Shown: positions 26,306 to 34,367 of the stretch, in pieces
Layout of the letters: each line of letters begins with the position of its first letter
Numbering within the stretch: position 1 is the first letter of the stretch
From: JBGVSA01 sp041807905
Lineage (GTDB): Bacteria > Pseudomonadota > Gammaproteobacteria > Burkholderiales > Rhodocyclaceae
DNA: 64,000 bases
Direction of reading: 5' to 3'
Assembly: GCF_041807905.1 (NCBI RefSeq)
Contig: NZ_JBGVSA010000005.1
Span: forward strand, 1 to 64,000
The notes under the pieces: generated by a model
Database searches by the model: none
The model's input: only the letters and a program-made list of their open reading frames with translations
Told to the model about the DNA's origin: nothing
Position numbers and translations under genes: made by a program

Positions 26306-27472
26306 TTACAGACCGGCTTCGGCGCGCAGCGTGTCGGCCTTGTCGGTGACTTCCCAGGTGAATTCCGGTTCGTCGCGACCGAAGTGGCCGTAGGCGGCGG
26401 TCTTGGAGTAGATCGGACGCAGCAGGTCGAGCGAGGCAATGATGCCCTTCGGACGCAGATCGAAATGGCGCTCGATGAGCTGGACGATCTTGTCGTCGCT
26501 GATCTTGCCGGTGCCGAAGGTGTTGACCATCAGCGAAACCGGACGCGCCACGCCGATGGCGTACGCCACCTGCACTTCGCAACGGTCGGCCAGGCCGGCA
26601 GCCACGACGTTCTTGGCGACATAGCGGCCTGCGTAGGCGGCGGAGCGGTCGACCTTGGACGGATCCTTGCCCGAGAACGCACCGCCACCGTGGCGAGCAG
26701 CACCGCCGTAGGTGTCGACGATGATCTTTCGGCCGGTCAGGCCGCAGTCGCCGTGCGGGCCACCCACCACAAAGCGGCCGGTCGGGTTGATCAGGTAGCG
26801 CACGTTGCCTTCGAGCAGATGCTTGGGCAGCACCGGCTTGACGATTTCTTCGATGACGGCCTCGGACAGTTGCGCGTGCGACACGTCCGGGCTGTGCTGC
26901 GTCGACACCACGACGGTATCGATAGCGACCGGCTTGCCGTCGGCGTAGCGCACGGTGAGCTGGCTCTTCGCGTCCGGGCGCAGCCAGGGCAGGCGACCGT
27001 CCTTACGGACTTCGGCCTGGCGCTGCATGATGCGGTGCGCGTAGTAGATCGGCAGCGGCATCAATTGCGGGGTCTCGTTGCAGGCGTAGCCGAACATCAG
27101 CCCCTGGTCGCCCGCGCCTTGTTCGAGATCGAGGCCTTCGCCCTCATTGACGCCCTGCGCGATGTCCGGCGACTGGCGGTTGATGGCGGCGAGCACCGCA
27201 CACGACTTGTAGTCAAAGCCGATTTCCGAGTCGTCGTAACCGATGCGCCGAACGGTGTTCTGCGCGATCTCGCGGTAGTTGATGTGCTCGGTCGTGGTGA
27301 TTTCGCCCGAAATGACCACAAGGCCCGTCGACACCAGGGTTTCACAGGCCACGCGGCCGTGCGGATCGTTGGCGAGGATGGCGTCGAGGACCGCGTCGGA
27401 GATCTGGTCGGCGACCTTGTCGGGATGGCCTTCCGAGACCGATTCGGACGAGAAGAGATATTCTTGAACCAT
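26306..27472 (-). CDS. metK: S-adenosylmethionine synthetase
   Basis: Makes SAM from ATP and methionine. 388 aa, the standard length. ATP-site motif EGHPDK (14-19), the GAGDQGLMFGYA signature (119-130) and the GGGAFSGKDPSKVDRS glycine-rich loop are complete. The ATG at 27472 follows AAAGGAGC by eight bases. A terminator-like hairpin and a short frame lie in its leader. It is divergent from the LpxL-type acyltransferase operon. Confidence 0.98.
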   Translation of the reverse strand: MVQEYLFSSESVSEGHPDKVADQISDAVLDAILANDPHGRVACETLVSTGLVVISGEITTTEHINYREIAQNTVRRIGYDDSEIGFDYKSCAVLAAINRQSPDIAQGVNEGEGLDLEQGAGDQGLMFGYACNETPQLMPLPIYYAHRIMQRQAEVRKDGRLPWLRPDAKSQLTVRYADGKPVAIDTVVVSTQHSPDVSHAQLSEAVIEEIVKPVLPKHLLEGNVRYLINPTGRFVVGGPHGDCGLTGRKIIVDTYGGAARHGGGAFSGKDPSKVDRSAAYAGRYVAKNVVAAGLADRCEVQVAYAIGVARPVSLMVNTFGTGKISDDKIVQLIERHFDLRPKGIIASLDLLRPIYSKTAAYGHFGRDEPEFTWEVTDKADTLRAEAGL

Positions 27473-27504
27473 TACTTGCTGCTCCTTTGCTCGTCAAAAA
27501 GCAA

Positions 27505-27541
27505 AAACCCCGTCACTGGCGCGAGGCCAACTCCGGGGTTT
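27505..27541 (-). terminator. Terminator-like hairpin in the metK leader
   Basis: aaaccccg (27505-27512) pairs with cggggttt (27534-27541), with an inner tggc/gcca stem. On the minus strand the hairpin is followed by TTTTTGC, and it sits 33 bases upstream of the metK start. It has the form of an attenuator rather than a gene-end terminator because no gene ends here on that strand. Confidence 0.65.
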
Positions 27542-27587
27542 CGAGCAGGCGACGCTTTAGCAGTATTTTCATGCGTTCTGTGCGCAT
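27513..27587 (-). CDS. Possible 24-aa leader peptide of metK
   Basis: Minus-strand ATG at 27587 opens MRTERMKILLKRRLLETPEL and four more residues, with the TGA inside the attenuator-like hairpin. An internal ATG (residue 6) is another possible start. The ribosome-binding site is weak (agggcggg). A link between its translation and hairpin formation is inferred from the overlap only; the peptide has no run of Met codons. Confidence 0.3.
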   Translation of the reverse strand: MRTERMKILLKRRLLETPELASRQ

Positions 27588-27629
27588 GCCCGCCCTGCAA
27601 GTTGTCTGTTTAACTCGGCGGATGGGAGA

Positions 27630-27635
27630 ATTATA
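27630..27635 (-). promoter_or_regulatory. -10 element of metK
   Basis: TATAAT on the minus strand (27635-27630), giving a leader of about 150 bases. No good -35 box at the right spacing. Confidence 0.5.
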
Positions 27636-27719
27636 ACTTTTCTTGCCGCCTGCTGCGCAAGCACTGCCTGTCACCAAGCGTGACAGAGGGCATGCCGGCG
27701 CGCTACCGACGACAATTTC

Positions 27720-28583
27720 GTGAATCTTCTTTCCTTATTCCGATGGCTCGGCACCTGGTCGTTGCCCGCCCTGCAACGCGCCGGCAGCGTGGCCGGGCTG
27801 ATCACGTACTTCAGTTCCGGTCCATACCGTCGTCGCCTGCGCGAGAACATGGCACGTGCCCTGGGCCGTACCCCGACGCGAGCCGAGGCGTGGGCCGCCG
27901 CACGGGAAACCGGCAAGCAGATCTTCGAGATGCCCTTCCTGTGGCAACGGCCTCTGGACGACATCAAACCGCTGGTCGTCGAATTCGTCGGCCAGGATCG
28001 CCTCAAGGCGCACCTGGACGCAGGCCGTCCCGTGCTGGCGGTGACACCGCACATGGGCTGCTTCGAGATCACCTCGATGTACGTCGGCCTGACCACGCCG
28101 CTGACCATCATGTACCGGCCGCCCAAGCAGCGCGAACTCGAACCGATCCTGCGCGCCGGGCGCGAGCGCGCCAACACCAGGCTGGTGGCCGCCGATCTTT
28201 CCGGCGTGCGCAGCCTCATCAAGGCGCTGCGCGGCGGTGGCATGGTCGGCATCCTGCCCGACCAGGTGCCGGGCGTGGGCGAGGGGATGTGGTCGCCATT
28301 CTTCGGGCGGCTTGCCTACACCATGACGCTCGCCGCGCGACTGACGGAAGTTCGCGACACGCAGGTCGTCCTGTTCTGGGGCGAGCGTCTGCCTGCCGGC
28401 CGCGGCTGGCGCATCCATGCCATCGAACCGGCCGAACCCATCGCGGGCACGCTCGAAGAGCGGGTCCACGCAATCAATCGTGAGATCGAACGCGTCATCA
28501 TGCTGAATCCAAGCCAATACCTGTGGGGCTACAACCGCTACAAGGTGCCCGCCGGCGCGCCGCGCCCGGAGTCCGTGCAATGA
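27720..28583 (+). CDS. LpxL/HtrB-type lipid A acyltransferase
   Basis: Inner-membrane enzyme that adds a secondary acyl chain to lipid A or its precursor. 287 aa beginning at GTG; no ATG fits in frame. The acyltransferase motif HX4E is H111-E116 (TPHMGCFE), and a substrate-binding GILPDQVPG block follows. The next gene is a homologue, overlapping by four bases (ATGA). Which of the pair acts first is not decided by the sequence. Confidence 0.85.
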   Translation: MNLLSLFRWLGTWSLPALQRAGSVAGLITYFSSGPYRRRLRENMARALGRTPTRAEAWAAARETGKQIFEMPFLWQRPLDDIKPLVVEFVGQDRLKAHLDAGRPVLAVTPHMGCFEITSMYVGLTTPLTIMYRPPKQRELEPILRAGRERANTRLVAADLSGVRSLIKALRGGGMVGILPDQVPGVGEGMWSPFFGRLAYTMTLAARLTEVRDTQVVLFWGERLPAGRGWRIHAIEPAEPIAGTLEERVHAINREIERVIMLNPSQYLWGYNRYKVPAGAPRPESVQ

Positions 28584-29455
28584 CGCGCGTATTGCTGGTG
28601 TTCCTGTGGCTGCTGCATTGGCTGCCTCTGCCGGTTCAGGCCGCGTTTGGCTGGTTGCTGGGGCACGTGCTGTATGTGCTCGTCGTTCCCCGCCGCCGCG
28701 TGGTGCACACCAATCTGCGCCTGTGCTTTCCTGAACTGTCGGACGGCGAACGCCGCAAGCTGGCGCGTGCCAATGTCGTGGCCGTAACGCGCTCGATGCT
28801 CGAACGCGGCGTCATCTGGTGGGCCAGCGAATCGCGTGTGCGCCGGCTGGTCGACCTGCAAGGCGTCGAGAAAGTCCGTGCCGCTCACGATGCCGGGCGC
28901 GCCGTCATCATGCTGGTGCCGCACTTCGTCGGCCTCGACATGGCTGGCTCTCGCATGGCGATGGAAATGGATTGCGTCAGCATGTATGCCGCGCAGAACG
29001 ACAAGTTGCTCGAGAAAATGCTCCTGCACGGCCGCACCCGCTTTCGCGACCAGCAGTTGCTGTCGCGCCAGGAAGGCATTCGCGGCGCGGTGAAGGCCAT
29101 GCGCCAGGGCCGGCCCTTCTATTACCTGCCCGATCTGGACTACGGCCCGAAGGAATCGATCTTCGTGCCTTTCTTCGGCGTGCAGACAGCGACCATTCCC
29201 GGCCTTTCGCGGCTGGCGCGTCTGGCAGACGCGGTCGTGATTCCGCTCATCGTGCGGATGAAGCCCGGCGGGCGTGGCTACGTCGGCGAGTTCGGAGATC
29301 CGTGGACGGATTTCCCATCTGACGACGTCACGGCCGACACCGCGCGCATGAACGCAGCCATCGAAGTCGAAGTGCGCAAGACGCCGGAGCAGTACTACTG
29401 GGTGCATAAACGCTTCAAGACGCGTCCGCCCGGCGAACCCAAGCTCTACCGCTGA
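28580..29455 (+). CDS. LpxL/LpxM-type lipid A acyltransferase
   Basis: Second member of the lauroyl/myristoyl acyltransferase family, 291 aa. It has an N-terminal membrane helix (about 3-37), motif HX4D (H115-D120, VPHFVGLD), and the YYLPDLDYG block with the FFGV segment that follows it. Start overlaps the preceding stop. It forms a two-gene operon completing acylation of lipid A in the inner membrane. Confidence 0.88.
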   Translation: MTRVLLVFLWLLHWLPLPVQAAFGWLLGHVLYVLVVPRRRVVHTNLRLCFPELSDGERRKLARANVVAVTRSMLERGVIWWASESRVRRLVDLQGVEKVRAAHDAGRAVIMLVPHFVGLDMAGSRMAMEMDCVSMYAAQNDKLLEKMLLHGRTRFRDQQLLSRQEGIRGAVKAMRQGRPFYYLPDLDYGPKESIFVPFFGVQTATIPGLSRLARLADAVVIPLIVRMKPGGRGYVGEFGDPWTDFPSDDVTADTARMNAAIEVEVRKTPEQYYWVHKRFKTRPPGEPKLYR

Positions 29456-29535
29456 ATTGATCCTGTCGGCAAGGCTGGGCGAGTCCGGCACTAGGATGTC
29501 GCTTTTGCGCACGCCGCGCGTACAAGGAGCAAACC

Positions 29536-29952
29536 ATGTTCACCAACCCTGATGCCAAGGCCATCGAGCAACTGCTGCGCGCGGTGAAGACCATCGCCAT
29601 GGTCGGCGCCTCGCCAGACCCCGAGCGGCCAAGCCATCACGTGGCGACTTCGCTGCAATCGCTGGGCTATCGCATCGTGCCGGTGCGGCCTGGCCTGGAC
29701 AGCCTGTTCGGCGAGAAAGCCTACGCGTCGCTGCGCGACATTCCTTTCCCCGTGGATATCGTGGACGTCTTTCGCGCGTCGGCGGCCGTCGGCCCGATCG
29801 TCGACGATGCCATCGCCATCGGGGCGCCTCGTCTGTGGCTGCAGGAAGGCGTGGTGAATGAGCCAGAGGCCCTGCGTGCGCAGGCGGCAGGCATGCAGGT
29901 GGTCATGGACCGGTGCATGTGGCGCGAGGCGCGTCGCCTTTTTGGCGTCTGA
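29536..29952 (+). CDS. CoA-binding domain protein (YccU type)
   Basis: 138-aa cytosolic protein made of one Rossmann-like CoA-binding domain (VKTIAMVGASPDPERPSH near residues 17-35, LWLQEGVVN near 100). Homologues bind CoA, but no reaction is known. AAGGAG stands seven bases before the ATG. Its stop is five bases from the stop of convergent xerC. Confidence 0.85.
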   Translation: MFTNPDAKAIEQLLRAVKTIAMVGASPDPERPSHHVATSLQSLGYRIVPVRPGLDSLFGEKAYASLRDIPFPVDIVDVFRASAAVGPIVDDAIAIGAPRLWLQEGVVNEPEALRAQAAGMQVVMDRCMWREARRLFGV

Positions 29953-29957
29953 ACGGC

Positions 29958-30878
29958 TCAGCCGTTCTTCTTGGCGCGCGGATGCGCGCTGTCGTAGATC
30001 TTCGCCAGATGCTGGAAATCCAGGTGCGTGTAGACCTGCGTCGTGCGGATGCTGGCGTGGCCGAGCAACTCCTGCACGGCGCGCAGGTCGCCGGACGACT
30101 GCAGCAGGTGCGAGGCAAAACTGTGGCGCAGCATGTGCGGATGCACGTGCATCGGCAGCCCGCGCCGCTGTGCGAATTCCGCCAGCCTCGCGCCGACGCT
30201 GCGGGCCGAAAGCCGCGCTCCGCGCTGACTGACGAAAAGCGCTTCTTCATCTGCCGCAGCAAAACCCCCGCGTACCGCAAGCCAGGCCTGCAAGGCCTGC
30301 AAGGCCATGCTGCCGACCGGTACGCGCCGCGTCTTGCCGCGCTTGCCGAATACCGTCACTTCACCCTCGCTGATGCTGTGCGCGCCAGCCAGGTCCAGCC
30401 CGACCAGCTCCGACAGGCGCAGGCCTGACGAATAGAATAGTTCGAACATCGCCTGATCGCGCACGCGCAGCGGATCGCCTTCGGCGCCGTCGAGCAGCGT
30501 GCTGGCCTGGTCGGGCGAGAGTGCCTTGGGCAAGGTCTTGGGGGCGCGAGGCGGGCGCACGCCCAGCACAGGATTGGTATCGACGCGACCCTGCCGCACC
30601 AGCCAGCGATACATGCCGCGCCATGACGACAGCGCGCGTGCCACCGACCGCGGGCCGAGACCGCCCGCGTGCAGACGGGCCGCGCAACGGCGTATGTCGT
30701 GTGCATTGATCGTGGTGGGCGGGCGATTGCTCGTCAGCGCCTGCAGGCGTTCCAGGTCGCGCCGGTAGTTGCTCAGTGTGTGTGGGCTGGCCCGCCGCTG
30801 CGTGGCGAGGTATTCGAGGTAATCCGCCGCCTCGGCGCTCAGTTCGACAGGCGAATCCGGGGCGGCATCTGCGCGCAT
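29958..30878 (-). CDS. xerC: Site-specific tyrosine recombinase XerC
   Basis: Resolves chromosome dimers at dif with XerD. 306 aa with an N-terminal SAM-like domain (about 12-100) and catalytic domain. Catalytic residues are R154 (SSGLRLSEL), K179, H248 and R251 (HPHMLRHS), H274 (LLGHAS) and nucleophile Y283 (VYTHLD). It follows DUF484 by five bases, the common order with dapF upstream in many proteobacteria. The open frame continues above the ATG into DUF484 and was not used. Confidence 0.94.
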   Translation of the reverse strand: MRADAAPDSPVELSAEAADYLEYLATQRRASPHTLSNYRRDLERLQALTSNRPPTTINAHDIRRCAARLHAGGLGPRSVARALSSWRGMYRWLVRQGRVDTNPVLGVRPPRAPKTLPKALSPDQASTLLDGAEGDPLRVRDQAMFELFYSSGLRLSELVGLDLAGAHSISEGEVTVFGKRGKTRRVPVGSMALQALQAWLAVRGGFAAADEEALFVSQRGARLSARSVGARLAEFAQRRGLPMHVHPHMLRHSFASHLLQSSGDLRAVQELLGHASIRTTQVYTHLDFQHLAKIYDSAHPRAKKNG

Positions 30879-30883
30879 GACCG

Positions 30884-31552
30884 TCAGACGCTGATCCGCT
30901 GCAGTGCCGTGACGACGAGTTCGCCGATGCGCTCGATGTAGAGCGTGCCCATCTCGCCGTAGAAGCGCTGCGGGTCTTCGCTGCCCAGCGCGAGCAGGCC
31001 CGGCGTGTGGTCCGCGCGCACCAGCGGAATGAGCGCCACGGAACGGATGTGAGGCGCCATTTCGCCGAACCAGTCGCTGTGTTCGGGCAGGTTTACCGGA
31101 CCGCAATAGGGGCGCAGCAGGCCGGACGCAAAGGTGCGCAACTCTTCGCGCGGCGAGACGAATTCTTCGCCGCCGTCACCGGGGCCGAATCCCCAGGCCC
31201 GCAGCGCCACGTGCGGCACATCGAAGTCGTCGCGCAGATGCATGTACAGCATGCTGGTCAGTGCCGCGACGGTATTGGCCGCCACCACGGCAACGGCCAG
31301 CCGATGGAGCTTTTCGAGAATGGCGTCGTTCTCTTCGCCGAAACCGATCAACTCGCCCAGCTTGCCCTGTACCTGCGCCAGCTTTTCACGCAGGGCGATA
31401 AGCTGGCGCTCGGTCAGCGAAATGACGCTGCCATTGTTCGGGTGCGACAGCTTGAGCTCGGCCAGCAACTCGGCGTTGTCGTCGAAGAACTGCGGATGAT
31501 CGAGCAGGTACTGGATGACGTCTTGTTCTTGCATGGCGTGATGGGCGGACAT
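30884..31552 (-). CDS. DUF484 family protein
   Basis: 222-aa cytosolic protein with a GAF-like fold. An N-terminal helix pair with the family start (VIQYLLDHPQFF), a coiled stretch (about 45-75) and a C-terminal GAF core ending in GSEDPQRFYGEMGT are seen. Found between dapF and xerC in many Proteobacteria; its role is unknown. Three bases separate it from the dapF stop. Confidence 0.9.
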   Translation of the reverse strand: MSAHHAMQEQDVIQYLLDHPQFFDDNAELLAELKLSHPNNGSVISLTERQLIALREKLAQVQGKLGELIGFGEENDAILEKLHRLAVAVVAANTVAALTSMLYMHLRDDFDVPHVALRAWGFGPGDGGEEFVSPREELRTFASGLLRPYCGPVNLPEHSDWFGEMAPHIRSVALIPLVRADHTPGLLALGSEDPQRFYGEMGTLYIERIGELVVTALQRISV

Positions 31553-31555
31553 GGG

Positions 31556-32386
31556 TCAGATATCGATTTCGCCGTCGAAGACGGTCACTGCGGGGCCGGT
31601 CATCAGCACAGGCGTGCCCGGACCGTTCCAAGCGATCGACAGATCGCCGCCGCGGGTATGTACGGTGACGGGCGAGGCGATCAGCTCGCGGCTGATGCCG
31701 GTGACGACGGCGGCGCAAGCGCCCGTGCCGCAGGCCAGCGTTTCGCCCGAACCGCGCTCGAAGACGCGCAGGTTGATGGTGTGGTCGTTCACCACTTGCA
31801 GGAAGCCGGCATTCACGCGGGCGGGAAAGCGCGGGTGACGCTCGATGAGCGCGCCCTGTTCCTGTACCGGTGCGGTGTCGACGTCGGCCACCACCTGCAC
31901 GGCATGCGGGTTGCCCATCGATACCGCGGTGATGGCGACCTTGTCGGACCCGACCTCAAGCATCTGCACGACGGCATCCGAATCGCTCACGAAAGGCACG
32001 CGCGCCGGCTCGAACACCGGCACGCCCATGTCGACGGTGACGAGTCCGTCGTCATTCAGTCGTGGCCCGATGATGCCCGACCTGGTTTCCACGCGGATTT
32101 CCTTCGATCGCGTGAGCCCTTTGTCGTGCACGAACCGCACGAAGCAGCGCGCGCCGTTGCCGCATTGCTCGACCTCGCCGCCATCGGCGTTGTAGATGCG
32201 GTAGCGGAAGTCGACGCCTGCCTGCGTGGGGCGTTCGACGATCAGGATCTGGTCGCAGCCGACGCCGAAGCGGCGGTCAGCCAGGTAGCGGGCTTGTTCA
32301 GGCGTGAGTTCGACCTGCTGGTTGATCGCGTCGATCACCACGAAGTCGTTGCCCAGGCCCTGCATTTTCGTGAAGCGGATTTTCAT
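31556..32386 (-). CDS. dapF: Diaminopimelate epimerase
   Basis: Interconverts LL- and meso-diaminopimelate for lysine and peptidoglycan synthesis. 276 aa. The cofactor-free catalytic pair is C75 (VEQCGNGARC) and C219 (LACGTGACAA). First gene of dapF-DUF484-xerC. The frame above the ATG overlaps the upstream exonuclease gene in another frame and is rejected. Confidence 0.97.
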   Translation of the reverse strand: MKIRFTKMQGLGNDFVVIDAINQQVELTPEQARYLADRRFGVGCDQILIVERPTQAGVDFRYRIYNADGGEVEQCGNGARCFVRFVHDKGLTRSKEIRVETRSGIIGPRLNDDGLVTVDMGVPVFEPARVPFVSDSDAVVQMLEVGSDKVAITAVSMGNPHAVQVVADVDTAPVQEQGALIERHPRFPARVNAGFLQVVNDHTINLRVFERGSGETLACGTGACAAVVTGISRELIASPVTVHTRGGDLSIAWNGPGTPVLMTGPAVTVFDGEIDI

Positions 32387-32432
32387 CCGCCGATTATCGC
32401 AGCCGGGCGGGCGCGACGCTACCGGCGCAGAA

Positions 32433-32948
32433 TCAGGCCGCGTTGGGCAGGGATGCGTCGTGCAGCCGCCGCCACGTCGCCTGCAGCACGCGGGCGTCAT
32501 TGCTGGCGCGGTGGCGCGACAGGCCAAGCTCGCGCTCGACTTCATTGCGCACGCCATTCCAGCGGCTGGCTTCGCCTTCGCCGAGCAGCCTGGCGAGGTG
32601 TTCGAGACGGAAGCTCGGCACGCGGTGCGCCGCATCGAACATCAGATTGAGCCATACGAAGTCGTAGGCCCAGCCATCGCTATAGACGGTCAGCCCGCGC
32701 AGGCGCTCGTTCATCAGCAAGACGATGTCTTCGACGGGGCGCCCATGCTGGAGCAGCATGTCGCGCGAAATGCCGTGCACGCGTTCGGCGGCGCGGTCCC
32801 AGGCCACCCATTCGGGTTCGGGGCGGATCAACGAACAGAAACTGTGGCCGTCGGGCAGAGTGAAACCCACCTCGATCGGATAGCTGCCCCGGCCAAACCC
32901 GGAGGCTTCGAAATCGATGATGGCAGGTGCGGCAGAGGTCGGGTTCAT
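32433..32948 (-). CDS. DEDDh-type 3'-5' exonuclease
   Basis: 171 aa from the ATG at 32948. The DnaQ-like acidic residues are in place: D12 and E14 (IIDFEASG), D96 (AYDFVW), H146 and D151 (SRHRASNDARV). The substrate could be RNA or DNA; it is shorter than RNase T and the DnaQ epsilon subunit. An in-frame ATG at 33026 would add 26 residues without family support. It is 46 bases upstream of dapF on the same strand. Confidence 0.82.
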   Translation of the reverse strand: MNPTSAAPAIIDFEASGFGRGSYPIEVGFTLPDGHSFCSLIRPEPEWVAWDRAAERVHGISRDMLLQHGRPVEDIVLLMNERLRGLTVYSDGWAYDFVWLNLMFDAAHRVPSFRLEHLARLLGEGEASRWNGVRNEVERELGLSRHRASNDARVLQATWRRLHDASLPNAA

Positions 32949-33049
32949 GGTCTGTCCGGAGTATTCGTGCTCAGTCAAGGTCGGACCGGACTGCGTACCG
33001 ACGAGTTCAATCCCGCTTCGATCCAATCTAGCAAGAACGAAGCCAGTCG

Positions 33050-33077
33050 GGGCACCCGGGGTGCCCTGCGGTAGAAT
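33050..33077 (+). promoter_or_regulatory. Promoter-like element before rlmI with GC palindrome
   Basis: tagaat (33072-33077) in the context gcggtagaatccgcc resembles a -10 box. A palindrome gggcacccggggtgccc (33050-33066) covers the -35 region. It could be an operator or a weak hairpin. Confidence 0.35.
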
Positions 33078-33106
33078 CCGCCGTTTGTATTTCAGGCAGT
33101 ACGGTC

Positions 33107-34294
33107 ATGGCCGAAATCATCATCAAGGCGGGCAAGGAGCGATCGCTCATGCGCCGCCACCCGTGGATCTTCGCCGGCTCGGTCGAGCGCGTGGCCGGCC
33201 GCACCAAACCGGGCGACACCGTTGACGTGATCAATCCGCGCGGGGAACTCATCGGGCGCGCAGCGTTTTCGCCAGCCTCGCAGATCCGTGCCCGCATGTG
33301 GACCTTCGATACCGAGCAATCCATCGACCATGCGTTCTTCAAGCGCAAGGCGGCCGAATCCGTGGCGCGCCGCGCCCGCCACCCGGCGCTGAGCGCACAG
33401 GACGGCGTGCGCTTGATCCACGGTGAGTCCGACGGGCTGCCCGGTGTCATCGCCGATCGCTACGGTAAGGTCGTCGTCCTGCAATTGACGAGCGCCGGCG
33501 CCGAAAAATGGCGCGATGCGATCGTCGCGGGGCTCGTGCAGGCGACCGGCTGCGACGCCGTCTACGAGCGTTCGGATTCGGACGTGCGGGGGCGAGAAGG
33601 GCTGGAGCCGCGCGTGGGCGTGTTGCATGGCGAGTTGCCCGCCGACCTGTCGATCGACGAGAACGGCATCCGCATGCTGGTGGATGTTGTCGGCGGCCAC
33701 AAGACAGGCTTTTACCTCGACCAGCGCGACAATCGCCTGCTTACGCGTCAGCTCGCCAGCGCGCGCTCGGTGCTCAACTGCTTCTGCTATACCGGCGGCT
33801 TCAGCCTACAGGCCCTGGCTGGCGGCGCCACGTCGGTACTGTCGATCGATTCGTCCGCGCCCGCGCTGACCACGGCGCAGCGCAATGTCGAACTCAACCC
33901 GCAACTGGACGCGACACGTGCCCAATGGTGGGAGGCGGACGTCTTCGAGGCGCTGCGCACCTTGCGTACGGAAGGCCGCAAGTTCGACCTCATCGTGCTC
34001 GATCCGCCCAAGTTCGCGCCCTCGGCATCGCACGCCGACCGCGCCGCGCGCGCTTACAAGGACATCAACCTGCACGGTTTCCGCCTGCTCAATCCGGGCG
34101 GCATCCTGATGACGTATTCATGCTCGGGCGGCATCGGACAAGAGTTGTTCCAGAGCATCGTCGCGGGTGCCGCCGTCGATGCGGGCGTCGATGCGCGCAT
34201 CATTCACCGCCTTGCCGCGGCCCCGGATCACCCCATTGGCCTGGCGGTGCCGGAAGGTGAATACCTCAAGGGGCTGGCCTGCCAGGTCGGCTGA
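33107..34294 (+). CDS. rlmI: 23S rRNA methyltransferase RlmI-like
   Basis: SAM-dependent m5C methyltransferase of the RlmI family (E. coli RlmI, 396 aa, modifies C1962 of 23S rRNA). 395 aa with an N-terminal PUA domain (about 1-75), an EEHEE-like middle region, and a Rossmann domain with LNCFCYTGGFS (223-233), VLDPPKF (297-303) and the catalytic-type Cys C339 in TYSCSGG. A single-gene unit with its own terminator. Confidence 0.92.
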   Translation: MAEIIIKAGKERSLMRRHPWIFAGSVERVAGRTKPGDTVDVINPRGELIGRAAFSPASQIRARMWTFDTEQSIDHAFFKRKAAESVARRARHPALSAQDGVRLIHGESDGLPGVIADRYGKVVVLQLTSAGAEKWRDAIVAGLVQATGCDAVYERSDSDVRGREGLEPRVGVLHGELPADLSIDENGIRMLVDVVGGHKTGFYLDQRDNRLLTRQLASARSVLNCFCYTGGFSLQALAGGATSVLSIDSSAPALTTAQRNVELNPQLDATRAQWWEADVFEALRTLRTEGRKFDLIVLDPPKFAPSASHADRAARAYKDINLHGFRLLNPGGILMTYSCSGGIGQELFQSIVAGAAVDAGVDARIIHRLAAAPDHPIGLAVPEGEYLKGLACQVG

Positions 34295-34318
34295 TCGGAC
34301 GCGCATCCAGAACGAAAA

Positions 34319-34346
34319 AAAGCCACGGGCTCGCCCGTGGCTTTTT
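34319..34346. terminator. Terminator between rlmI and aspS
   Basis: gccacgggc (34322-34330) pairs with gcccgtggc (34333-34341) around a two-base tc turn, with an A run before and T run after, so it can serve both convergent genes. Confidence 0.9.
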
Positions 34347-34367
34347 TGTCTGCGGCAGGTGCCGCGA

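Noticed and set aside
27680..27720. ATG near 27692 as the start of the first LpxL-type gene
   Set aside because: It is in another frame; the conserved acyltransferase frame begins at the GTG at 27720.
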